Made by a program: the position numbers and the translations under genes. 64,000 nt of DNA from positions 12,984,501-13,048,500 of the forward strand of contig JALIRH010000014.1 in assembly GCA_023055505.1 (NCBI GenBank), written 5' to 3'. The stretch is from Callipepla californica brunnescens. Lineage: Eukaryota > Chordata > Aves > Galliformes > Odontophoridae. Position 1 is the first letter of the stretch. The number at the start of each line of letters is the position of its first letter. Below are positions 49,200 through 60,900 of this stretch, piece by piece. The notes beneath the pieces are model-generated. The model made no database searches. It was not told the DNA's origin and saw only the letters and a program-made list of their open reading frames with translations.

Positions 49200-49480
49200 T
49201 CTCCTCGTCCCCAAGCACGCACACCCTTTTAAATATGCATGCTTTTGCTATGAAAATGTAACCCAAGAAATACAATGCATTGATGGCGGTGCTGCGGGGA
49301 TCCTGCAGTCCTCATCTGCCCATAACTATGCAAATCAAGTTCCTGGAGAGAGCAATAAGTCATTATCTACCCCATATAATGGAGCCCATGGTTTGGTTCA
49401 GCCGCTAGGGACACATCCTGCAGCAGGAGCCAGCCTTGTCTCCTAACTCCATTCACCCTCAGACCCTCGAGCCACAGTGC
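49200..49480. promoter_or_regulatory. Possible conserved element with octamer site
   Basis: A perfect POU octamer, ATGCAAAT, lies at 49328-49335. Around it are tatgcatgcttttgctatg, gatggcggtgctgcggggat, aataagtcattatc and ccatataatgg words, without transposon similarity. It lies 150 bp from the CpG cluster at 48.8-49.05 kb and may form one regulatory region with it. Inference from motifs only. Confidence 0.3.
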
Positions 49481-50100
49481 CTGTTTTAAGCTGCTAACTG
49501 TCCCAGCTGAAATTAGGACACCGCTGATGAGGTGGGAGCAGAGCATTGATTAACGATGGCTACCCAACACACTCAAGGCACAACCAACATCCACAATCCT
49601 GTTGCTTGTCCTGCTTCTTCTCTCCTCGCTCTGTCCTTGGGTCTCTTGGTCAGCTACTGTCCTAATATACTCATCCACAACTCCTGCCTGAAGCATTCAA
49701 ACAGTGAGGGGTGAGTCATCACCAATACCTCAGCAAAACCTCTCTTACACCTGTGGGCTTCTTTACCTCATCTAACTAGGCAGGAGTGCATGCAGAACAA
49801 GTTATACTTCCTCTTTGTTGGGAGCTTGTCCTATGTTCAAAACAGGAAGGTCAGTGAAATTCTGCCCTACGATGCTGAAAGGCCCTATCACCTATTTCCA
49901 TTGTATTTCTGAGATGCAAAAGTAGCCGGCATGATCAGATACCCTCAGGAAACTTAACTGTACTCCCTGCTCATCTTAGTTCTTTTTATTTATTTATTTT
50001 AACTAAATAAGATGTCTCTGAAAGGCATTTCAATTTACATAAATATCGTGGAGAAGAAAATTTCATGCTGCTACCTGACTAATCAGTTACACACTACTGC
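49481..50100. other. Non-coding stretch
   Basis: No gene recognised. A (TTTA)n tract runs at 49985-50000. Confidence 0.5.
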
Positions 50101-50123
50101 AAAAAAAAAAAAAAAAAAAAAAA
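50101..50123. repeat. Poly(A) tract
   Basis: Twenty-three consecutive A residues. No SINE or retrocopy body is recognisable immediately upstream. Confidence 0.9.
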
Positions 50124-50224
50124 GCAATAACAGCACAGGAGAGGTGCAATTCTCTCCCCCTCCCATTTGTATTGCTTCTGGAGAACTTCTTATCGATCAG
50201 CTGAATGACACAGCAGAAATTTCC

Positions 50225-50700
50225 ATTTCAAATTAAAAAAAAAAAAAATTAATTTGCTGACTCGGTTTCAGATAATGTTTGTAACATATTTCAATGTCAA
50301 AAAGGCATCATCTCACTGACCAGTTCTGAGTGAAGAATATGAAACTAAAGCGTTCTGTTGTTTTTCCTTTCAAACACAAATAAACGTTTTAAAAACGAAG
50401 ACTGGAAGAAACAGATCATTATTGTAAATATCCGATCACAAATATTCCGAAGCAATATATGCTTCATCAATGTGATGTGAGGATTGATGACATAATCCCT
50501 TCCCTGGCCACTCTGCCTCTGGCAAAAGGTGTACTCGTGCCCTACGGGGCTCCTCCTTCCCCCAGTCCTTCCCATCCTTGGAGTTGCTCAGTAGAGCTCA
50601 TTGCTGCCTGTGGTGAATCAAAATGTGTTATCATCAGGCGCAACATGTTATTGAGTTAATTAAATGTCACACTTTTGATAACGTTAATTAGAAGCATTTC
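50225..50700. promoter_or_regulatory. AT-core and Maf-half-site element candidate
   Basis: At the left, A14 leads into ttaaTTTGCTGACTCGG, whose TGCTGACTC is a Maf half-site. At the right, gagTTAATTAAatgtc (50656-50663) and aacgTTAATTAga (50684-50690) flank ttttgataac, after the CpG-containing atcatcaggcgcaac. The middle contains short frames only. The right 60 bp strongly resembles vertebrate ultraconserved enhancer text in style, but identity must be tested by alignment. Confidence 0.35.
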
Positions 50701-50953
50701 AGATTCATCTGAACACACACCCTTTGCAAAACCTGGAAAAAAAAAAAGAATAAGTGGCAATGTTTTCATCTGGATAGATTTTGTTGCTGGAAACACTTAA
50801 CTCATCCATTCAGAACTAATATTCAGTGTATTTTAACAACTCTGAGACAACACGTTCTTCCTTGTTTTTTCATTCTGTACCAGACTGCAGAAAAACACAC
50901 GAGACATTCAGTTGTGTCCCATGTTCGGGAGCTCAGGCTCCCAAGACAGGGTT

Positions 50954-50971
50954 TTCAGGACTTTCAGGACT
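50954..50971. repeat. Perfect 9-bp tandem duplication
   Basis: TTCAGGACT occurs twice in a row (50954-50962 and 50963-50971). It lies just beyond the stop codon of the candidate minus-strand exon. Confidence 0.85.
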
Positions 50972-51168
50972 TGGCTTTTAGTGCATCACACTTCGTAAGT
51001 CAGTGACAACAACTTCAGGCTGCCCAAGATCCTCCACAAAGTCATCATGGAGGTTGTTATTGTCCAAGTTTGCACAGCACAAAGATACACCCATTTCTAC
51101 TTCAGGTGAATTTCCACATCTTGAATTTGAAACAAGGCAAAGAAAGAACAACCCAAAGAATATCTCAG

Positions 51169-54100
51169 CTAAAAAAAAAAAATCCATGGCCAAGATGATT
51201 TTCCAAGCCAGGTATTACGCTACTCATAAAGTCCTATGCGCAATGCAGCCCTTTTTTTAGACAATACTGCATCTCCCTTTAGCCCATCAGTCCCTGCTCT
51301 TTCCTCCTCCTGGTGGCAGGTTAGCTCTCACCAACACAGCCAGCATTCCTGTGGCTTCAGAGATTTTATTCCAAGAACTAGAGCAATGCTCTCCTCCAAG
51401 GTTTCATTCAGGGTACTTCACACTCTCATGACACCCCCACCACACTGCTGTTCTCTAGATACAGATTGAAATGATGTTTTGCATGGTAGCACAAGTCTTT
51501 TTAGTAGCTTTCTGTTGTATAAAGGATACAAAATACCAAACAAAGACCAGGTAGTCAAGTGGGCACTTTGGATTAGGTATGAACCACAGTCATGCTCATG
51601 TCTTCCCATTACTTACTAATAACTACTGGGCTGCTTTTCTAAGTATTCACTCTCCTGGATTTGGTTGCTTTTTGATACCAGTCTGGTTGCAGAATACAAA
51701 GAATCCACATCTGATTAAGGAAAAAGGGAAAAAAAGAAATAAAGATACCAAAATAAATAGAAACAACCATCATCTCTTCTCCATTTCTCTGCAGCCTGGT
51801 TGGAGTCTGAACTACAGTGCACATACAAAGGACTCTTTCATGAGCTGACCATCCTTTGCTTCATCTTCACCATGACATTATTGAGGTCATGCTATGGTCC
51901 CATTGCACATCACTTTATTGTTCTGTCTGAAAGTACTGCCCTATATGTCTGACACATCAGGTCCCAGAGCATCTTTCATTTAGCTTGGTTTTTAAAAGAT
52001 GTGGGGGGAAATAAGTGTCCTGAAAGCTATGACTGAATGTGGAAAGAGATGGACGCACACATAGGCAGAGATGGAGGAGGGGAAAGAAAGAAAAGAAGAG
52101 AGTTTCAATATCTTTTTATCAGGCAACTATGTAAAACACACCATTTGCTATTAAAATGCTAAACTGGAATAGTTTCCACAGATAAAGGCTACGACAAAAT
52201 TCTGCTATTAAGTGCTATAGCATTGTTTTTGGCAGTCACATACTGGAAGCAATGTAGCTGTGATAAGATGAGTGAATTTTTGCTGAACTTGCTGAAAACA
52301 GGAATAAGAGAGCAGAATAGACAATAATATCACTATTTCAGCTCACACCAAACTGGAGCTGTTGTATCACCTCATGCATGCTAGCCCTCTTGCAGCCCCT
52401 GAAAGGGGAGAGGATGCTGGGAAGGAAGGGGAAGAGAGCAGGGGTAGCAATGTGAAGCCAAACTTCTACCTGGCTAACTTATCACAGATTTGTTCAAAAC
52501 TGAGTTAGCTGGAGAGCCCACGGACCTTTCAGCAAGCTTTGCACAAATAACCCAATGAGTTTGCCCTTTGGTTAGGCTTGCACTGCCAGTGCTCACACAG
52601 TGGTGACTTATTAGAAGATTAGGGAGTGTTTAACTTATGTGGTATTTAACTGGCATTTAAACCCACAGTTTAACAAAGGGGAAGACAATTGGAAGAATCG
52701 GGAAAAATAAAAATCACCCTCTGAGGTAACACATGTGGATCCCCAGAGACTGTCAAGTGAAAACTGTGGGCCAAACCAGTTCAATCAAGAAACCTGCAGA
52801 TGTTAGCAGTGCTGGCAGTTACCTGGTGGAATGGAAATGCAAGACAAGTGTCAGTGCTGAAATATGAGTCTGATGTGCTTGAGAAATTTCATTTTGACAT
52901 TGTCCTCCCATCTCTGTCCTGCTACCGCATCTTCTAAGGGTTATTTGCTGCCTCTCTCAAAAAGTGGTAGGAAAAACAAATATCCAGGCCGATATCTGGA
53001 GCTAGTGAAAAGGCTCAGAACAGCAGTAAGAGAAATGAATGTTTTCACATCTTTCAGAGCAAATAGCAAGGCAATCTAAGCAAGCTGCCCACACTGCTGT
53101 CACCCCATCAAGATTAGGCTGTGCGCTGGTCAAGCTGGGAACTCATCTCCTGCAGTGACAAACAGCAAGCTCACAGAGTACGTTCCTCTGAAATCTACAG
53201 CATCATCCACAATAACTTCTCAGGCTGCCTCAGAAGATCAGTTGAAATGGCCAATCCTATCCTTAATGCCTTCTGCAGCCTCTGAAACAAAATACTTCCT
53301 GGGAAGTGGTTTTTCAAGAGCTCTTCCCATCTACACAAATGCCTACAATCTACCCTGACCTTCACTGAGACGTTTCTCTCAGGGAAGGAAAATGATATCT
53401 TTTAATTTTTTCCTAACGTTCTAGCGTATTGTTTTTTCTCCTTCTCATGCAATATAATTAAAATGATGTCCTCCAAGTTGGAGGATACTTAAAATAAACA
53501 GCTTCTGTGGAAGCTGAACAACTCAGCTATGGTGCTTAATCAACTGGAGAAGATGTTTATTGCTGCATATGCTCTGCTGCTGTGAAAACTAGCCCTTAAA
53601 CGCTCTGTTTATAAACACAAGAAAATAAAAATCCAATAAGAACAAGTTAAGGTCCTTGACACACTATAGGAAAGTGAAGGCAAGAAAGAAGGATTGTCTC
53701 TTGCACAATAGGAGTAGACTTAGGTCAGTTAATACATTATAGAATGAATTACTTGTGACAGCTGAACCACAGGACACAGAAAATGATGCTTGCCTTCCAG
53801 TAAGTGCCCACCGTACAGATATCTGTAAAACCTGTAAAATTTCACTGTCCCTCAACTTGCTCAGTGCTGACGGCTTCTGAGCTCAGATAAAACCCACGGC
53901 CTGTATACTGCTCACATGTCAGCATTTTCTCCTCGGTTTATCATGTGCTACTCTTGGTAGGAGGTCTAAACACAGGTATTTCAGTGGGTGACGAGTATAT
54001 TTAAGCTATACACAAATGAAAGAACAGCAGATGTTAGCAATGATGATAAATGATTGGGAAGCATTTTGAGGGTGAAATGTTCCAGAGTCCACAGGGACAA

Positions 54101-55188
54101 AACGAGCCACAGAACAAGCCACTCATTGTAGTAACTGAGCTAAAGGTAAGACATGAAGAGTCCATGTCAGGACGTGCCTAGCTTTGCTTTTGAAGAAGGC
54201 TCCAGACCTCAGGAGGTCCTTCCTTTCGTGCACAACTAATCCAGTGTTGCTTCCTGATTTATTTATTTTTTGAGTGGACAGGATCACACTGGCAAAGTTC
54301 ATCCACGTTGCTGAGATGCTCCATTTGCAGATCATGCACAATTTCTTACAGTGGGATTGTACCAGGCAAAATCCCATGACTGTAGGAATAATGGCAAGTA
54401 AAGTGAGCAGGAGGAGGGACCCGGAGATGTGTGCCCCATCTGCATGAGCTGCATGTCCCTCTTCTCAGGACCCCTGAGCCACACAGTGCCACTGAAGTAG
54501 TTCACTTCTGAGCACACTGAGTTCATGCACAGAAATGCTGCAAGGCCCATCCAAGGCTGCCAGTTCAGGAACGCTGCCCTTTGGTGCCTGCACTGGTATG
54601 AATCAGCTCCTGTATAATTAGCCTGTTTTTACCTGCTGTATCTTTCCAGGGAGCAGTTTTTATATCTTGCCTATTACGTATTTCTGTTGCAGCCTTTAAG
54701 TTGAACAAATTATGTTACTAACCGTGCTAATAGTAACAAAGTGAATGATTGGTAGGAATTTCATTTGGCATGCTGGAAATTACAGCTGACCAACATAAGC
54801 AGAGGACTCTTTGCTAGAGAAAGAGATCGTTTCCCTCCTCAAAATCATTTCTCTCTGCACTGTGCATCCCAACCCTCTCCAATGCACCTTGCCTCTTCTT
54901 TCAGCTCAGAATTACAGACAGAAAGCTCCTGTACTCTGACTTAGCTTGTCTCTGCTGAGCTACCACACTCCTGCCTACAGTGCCCCACTGTAAAGCCTCA
55001 GGAGTAAATTGCTTGGATTTAGAAAAATAGAATACAGAAAGGAAACACCAGGGATGAATTAACTCACATATGTAACAGAAAATAAGCAACCTGCCTACAG
55101 ATTGCCATAAGGAGCCAAGGTAAATCTGCCAGAGGAATCAAAGCAACAGTCACTACACTTAAGCAGCACTGCATTCTTTCAGAAATTG
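51169..55188. other. Non-coding stretch
   Basis: No gene or transposon recognised. Purine-rich text (gaggggaaagaaagaaaag) lies near 52076-52100. Two short plus-strand frames at 52864-53079 and 53155-53358 lack recognisable domains. Confidence 0.5.
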
Positions 55189-55212
55189 CACACACACACA
55201 CACACACACACA
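55189..55212. repeat. (CA)12 microsatellite
   Basis: Twelve perfect CA units, followed by AAACAAACAA. Long and uninterrupted, so a likely polymorphic marker. Confidence 0.95.
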
Positions 55213-56858
55213 AAACAAACAACCAGTTGCTGAAAGAAGATGCTGGAGACCAAAATCCAGCACTGGTGTATATTTAACATGAACAGAATCAGCAGCATCG
55301 ATCTCTCTTTACATTCTGTTACTAAGCCGCCGAAAACATGGCAAAAAAATGTTAATTCCTTCCTGTCTTTTTTAAATATAATTCATTTATCTTTGTGTCC
55401 CATCATATTTAAAGGTACTCTAAGTCAAGAAATCTGCAGATGGACGCGTGTTGAGGACAGATACTTTTCAGACAGAGCAGAGAAAGCTTCCAGACAGCAC
55501 TTTCTGGACTTGTCCCAGCAGCAGCATTTGAAGAAGAGATGTTATTTTGAGTTGCATGCATTCAGTTAGGAAACAGAAGCAGCACAGCGCAAGCAGGGTG
55601 CAGGAGCACAGCCTAATATTTTCAGGACTAAGTATACAAGGAGACAGACTCTAGTACAAAAGCAGTAAATGGTTTGCAAACCAACTCAAGCACAAATAAT
55701 CGTAAGGACGATGCAGTTGTTCACAGGTAGATCGTGACTGAATGCTTTCACCTACAGGAAAACACACGTCCTGGCTCTTGCAGAACACTAGCAAAAGAGT
55801 CTTGGTGAAACTGCAGAATTTCTCCCTCCCACAAGCATCCTTGCCCTTCTAACAGAAGTATGTTTCCTGCTGCAATGTTTTCCAAACTGGAAACATCGAA
55901 GCCCATAAGAATGAGTTCTCAGTGTCCTCATCCATCAGTTCCCATAAGCATGTGCTGATCTTTAACCATTTTGGGAGGTCACTTGGGACTACCGACAGGA
56001 GTGTTCTTCACTAATCCAGAACTGGACTGCCAGCACCCTGCAGGGACACTGTTCTGAGCCTCCACTCCATTTGTGTTTTGAGTCCCGTCCTGTTCCCTGT
56101 AGATGGAAGTACTCCAGCAGCTCTGATACCAGCTTTCTGCTGGCTTATTCAGACATCAAACCTCCCTGGCAAATCTGAAGTGCCGCCTCCTCAAACAAAA
56201 TCACTACCACCACATTATTGTACCGTAATCCCCTGGGATGCCAACCATGAGTAAAAATCCAATTCAGGGATTTTCACCGGGAGATGAAAGGGTTTTCTCA
56301 AACTCACCCTGTGTTCCTTCACCTCCTGGGAAGGCACTGAATAACTCTGAATAGGATTTTGCACGGAATGAAAAAAGAAAAAGATGTAAAGCCCCGGTGG
56401 TTCTTGCTGACAAAGGCTCACACAGGGAAATGAAGGACATGAAAACATGAGGGAAGAGAGATGGAAATTATAAAAGAAAAAGCCTTTATGATCCTAATAA
56501 CAAAAATTCATAATCCATCCAGTCTTTTGTTCTGGCTCAGAAGGACATTTCCCCTGAGGGACAACAACCAGAAAAAAAGAAATAGATGCAGAAACAGAAA
56601 GAGATGAGGAAAATTATTGAAAAAGACTGAGGAAAACAAAACGTCTCTTTGGCACACAGCAGAACAAGCTTCACAAGCTCACTACTAATCCTCACCATAT
56701 CAGGAGTATTTGGGGAGCATGTTTCACTCCACAGCAGACCCTCTTTCACCAAACCCTCTGTGAATCCCACAGGCTCTGCAGAAGTTACTGCAAACCTGGT
56801 GCTGGCAGGGTAACCCTGCTCAGGGGGTGGTGGATGTTTGAACATTCCTGGCAAGCTT

Positions 56859-56876
56859 GGGGGCAGACCTGCCCCC
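56859..56876. repeat. GC inverted repeat (GGGGGCAG / CTGCCCCC)
   Basis: Perfect 8-bp arms are separated by AC. Each arm contains the GGGGGCAG half of the CTCF core, so two opposed partial sites would abut. Full CTCF consensus is not met on either side. Confidence 0.6.
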
Positions 56877-57591
56877 TTCTATCTCCGATGCTGTAATTTG
56901 TTAAGGCAAATGGATGGCAGTTCTCCACCTGCTGGAGTTTTTAGCCAAAGATACAGAGAACTGCAAAGTAAGGTCCTGCAGGTCTGGAAGGTTCGTAAAT
57001 AACTCACAGACTTTGTGCACAACTGCTCTGTGTAACCTTTTCTCTTTCTGTCCTACCCTTCAAAATGCTTTACCCTCTATCCCTCATGTTGCCCTAAATA
57101 GGTGCTTTCTTGAGGCTGGCTGTATAATAACAACTGATTTCTCTAAGGATCGTTGCTGTCTGAAAGCATGTCACTCCACTCTGAGCATCCTGCCCCATTC
57201 AATTTATAGAGAAGACACACCACCTAACGTACCAGGCTGCTGGCAGGAACACTGCAAATCAAACCAGCGTGTCCTTCGGACGTACTTGGAAGCAGAAGAT
57301 TGCTGCTCAGAAAGCCAATGTTGTTGGCCAATAGCCACAGCTAGCCAAAGCACATTGGTGTTTCTAGCAATGAACAAACTTCTGCTTAGCCCCAGAGCCA
57401 TGGGAAACTGAAGAGGCCAAGGAATTAAATGACCTAAGACAGACACGCTTAGACCTTTTAGTCTATATCGGATTTTTCATATTGACTTTCTCTCTGGTGC
57501 AGTGGATGGAAAAGTCTGCAAGCAGACACACAAAATTAAAAGTTGTTTTTTTTCAAGGAAAGGCTGGATCTGATGAAGTCACCAGGCATTG

Positions 57592-57609
57592 TGAAATTAA
57601 TTAATTTCA
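57592..57609. repeat. Perfect 18-bp palindrome
   Basis: TGAAATTAATTAATTTCA equals its own reverse complement. The centre holds two overlapping TTAATTAA/ATTAAT homeodomain-type cores. Confidence 0.8.
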
Positions 57610-57908
57610 ACCAGGATTTTTCCTTCTGGTTTCAGGCATAAGCCAGGTATCTCAGCACATCTTTCTCCTTTCTCTTAGGTACAGCTGATCACAGATAACA
57701 CATGGAAAGGCTGAACGTTTCAGGTAGCCAGGCACACACCTGAGTGCTCCTTTAGCCCTCCTGACCCAGCGCTGACTGATACAAATGTAGAGAATTTGAC
57801 TCAAAGCCTCAACGTAAAATGCTTTGAAAGCAGAAATTCCAGCATAAATAGACTAATCTGTTGTTAAACAAGCTGCAGAATCACGTTGCACACGAACTCT
57901 GATTGCTT

Positions 57909-57974
57909 ATTAAATTTAATTATGTTATGCTGCTTAATACACAGCCTGGAGGGCAGTGCTGGGGCTGCAGCCCC
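57909..57974. repeat. Pair of short palindromes
   Basis: ATTAAATTTAAT (57909-57920) and GGGGCTGCAGCCCC (57961-57974) are both perfect self-complements within 66 bp. Confidence 0.7.
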
Positions 57975-60900
57975 TCTGGGATGGCTCCCACCATTCTCCC
58001 ATCAGGGCAGTCCTTGTGGGCTCAGCTATCACACAGCCCCAGTTAACAAGTGCCTACGGCATTGCTCGCTCTGATCGTTAAGTGCCCAACCAGAAATAAG
58101 CTCCTGATGTAATTATAATAATAATGACCAAAACACTGTGAAGATGAGGACGTTCTAGACCTGTGATTGCAGCTAAAATGAGAGTCTTATGGGCTGTTAT
58201 GCCTTGTTAAGTTTCTCAGGGTACTGCAAAAAGGATGGAGGTAAGGTCAGAATTCTCAGATGACTCCGTCTCCCAGGAAATTAGACCACAACATCCTTTA
58301 TGCTCCCTGTAACTGCAGTGTGTGATCATAGGTTGCATTCCTGGATCATGAGCCCTAACTGTCCAGCTGCTTTATGTGGTAGCAGCTGACATCTTCTCCT
58401 ATTGATGAGGCTCTTTGGTGGTTTTAGTTCAATAAACACCATGAGAACTGGCATCATGATGACGAGAATCATCACAGACTTGTGCTGAACCTCAAAAGAT
58501 ACGAACATCTCGCTTAATGGAATGATCCTATTTCAGCTTGTAGGTTTCTTCCTCAACTGCCAGCCAAAAGGAGCCCCCATATTTCTATCAAAGAGGATTG
58601 AGTTGGAGTGAGGAAAGAGAAGATGCCTGTGGCATTGCTTTCTTCTCATCTTTCCCTCCCACAGTGCACCTGCTGAGATCCTCTGGTCCAACTAAATTTA
58701 ACAAAAGCTTCAGTGGACAATGGATGCCAGGAAAAGCAACCTAACATCTACAAATGTTTATGGGAATTCACACTCCCACCTGCTCACTAATGACACGGCT
58801 GGATCCAGCCCAGAGACGTTTCGTTACTGCTTCCACCACGACTCAAGGGCTGGTGAAGCAGGCACCTGATGCTGTTCCAACTAGATTTTGGGTGTATGGT
58901 CTATAGTTTCACAAGGGCTAGTGGTAGAACAACGGTCTGCCTGGTTCAGATATCAGCAGTTGCTTTCTCTATGAGAGGACTGAATACATTTCCTGTCTAT
59001 GGGTCTGACAATTCAAGTTCAGGTAACTCTACAGGAACTGGGAATACTCATGAAACGCATACTGAGGCTTTCTGAAGACAGCATCATGTTGGGAGGACTA
59101 ATAAGTGAACTAAACAATTTCCCCTTTGCAAAGTCTCTTCAATTTGAGGAGTTTTTTTCCCAGAACTTCAGCAGGGTTAGAAAGATCAAAGAAACTACTC
59201 AATGGACATATAAAGAAGAGCAGCTAAGTGTAATCACAGTAAATTGCACTGAGCTCCATCTTTACCTTCTCTGAAAGAGTACTTACAGATAAAAATATAC
59301 ATGAAGATACATATTTTTGTACATAGAGTGAAACAGCTTTACACAGCCAGGCAGCATAAAACATACCTATCATGGAAACCCTACCTGAGCATGCAGCACC
59401 ACCACCCAACTGCAGACCCACAAACCACTGTTTCACGTGCTCTGCTGCTTTGCAGGGAAAGGAGGAGTGGATGGTGGTGAACATGAGATGGTGGCCTTCT
59501 CACAGCTGTCAGCTTATTACAGTGCTCCTTCAATGAAGGAGGACAAGCTAGTACTAAAATGTCTTTCCTAAACCAGAAAGATCATAAAAAGTGCCGCAGA
59601 GGAAGGCTGCAACAGACGTACCAGAAAAGAAGTTACAGACTTTGGGTACATTTTGTCTACTTTAGACCTTTCCAAAAAGGAGAGAAAGACATTAATCTAA
59701 TTTACTCAGCCAGCTATATGAGGTTTATGCCTCCTTCATATCACCAGTCTGGCATAAAGCAACCAGAAGTGCACAGGTAAATCAATCTCATAATTTCCAT
59801 TTTAGCTTTAACAAGTTATTTTACTGTTTCTAAGTGCTGAACATGTGTATCTGATGCCTGCAATACGCATTATGCAGTGATGCATCCTGAATAGATATAT
59901 GAATATTAAAGGTTGCACTGTTCTGACAGCTTGCTCTAGAGTTTGCCTTATGCTGCCTGAGATTTTCAGTTCTTCTTAAATGTAACTTGCATATCAGGGT
60001 AAACTCTCTCCCTCCTTTTGACAGGGTGCCCTTGTAGATGGTAATTTCCTGAGTTGGGAAGAAGAGACTCACAATTCATCTTGGGTTGGGTATCCTACAG
60101 CAAGACGTCGTTGCAGAACATAAATATGTATCACTAGATAAAAAAAGCCTCTGCCCTATTCTTACAGTAGGTTGTGATAAATGTGAAGGATTATAATGGA
60201 TGTCACTATAGCTGCAGTAATGTGAAACCGATACAAAAGAGCCCAAAATCAGGTATATATACTGGGGTCCAGTACAAAGAGTTGTTATTCAGAGAGAGCA
60301 AATATGATACACATGCCTAGGTGGTCTGTAACCAATCCCATAATACTCAGAGTAGGTGTAATAACCACAGCAAATATCTTAAGGAAATTAAGTATAAAAT
60401 AACACTTTGTTTGCACACAGTCATACTAGGACTCCCCAAATGGTGGACTCTCACCCAACTCTGGGCTGTAAGAGCATTTGACTTGAGCTCATCTCTGGCA
60501 GATTCCTGTTGATCCCCTCTCTCTTGTTACTTGGGGACTCCTGGGGACACACCACACATCCCAGACTACTACAGGTCTTCTTGGACAGCACAGTCTGCAA
60601 ACCACACCAGTCTTCTGTTCATGTACCTCCAAGCAATGTGTTGCTCTTTGATTGATAGATGTGCTCGCAGTTTGCACGACAGTAGATGTTTACAGGGGAG
60701 GAAAACCAGATCACACAGGACATGGCTGCACATGGTGAGACAGAACTCTGCTCTTACTCTACCACCAAGCCTGAGCACAGATTGATGCCTTTAGCAAATT
60801 AATGAACTAAGAAGGCACACAGGCAAGCTCGCCTTCTGCCAGCTTGCACCTCATCCATCACCTGCAGCTCTCCCTAGGGCTTTCATAGACAAATTGTCCT

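Noticed and set aside
46785..50123. A22 and A23 tracts as tails of processed pseudogenes or SINEs
   Set aside because: No upstream retroposon body, no recognisable coding remnant and no flanking target-site duplications could be seen.
56914..57411. 165-codon Cys-rich plus-strand frame
   Set aside because: The Cys spacing matches no zinc-binding or secreted Cys-rich family that I recognise; likely chance.
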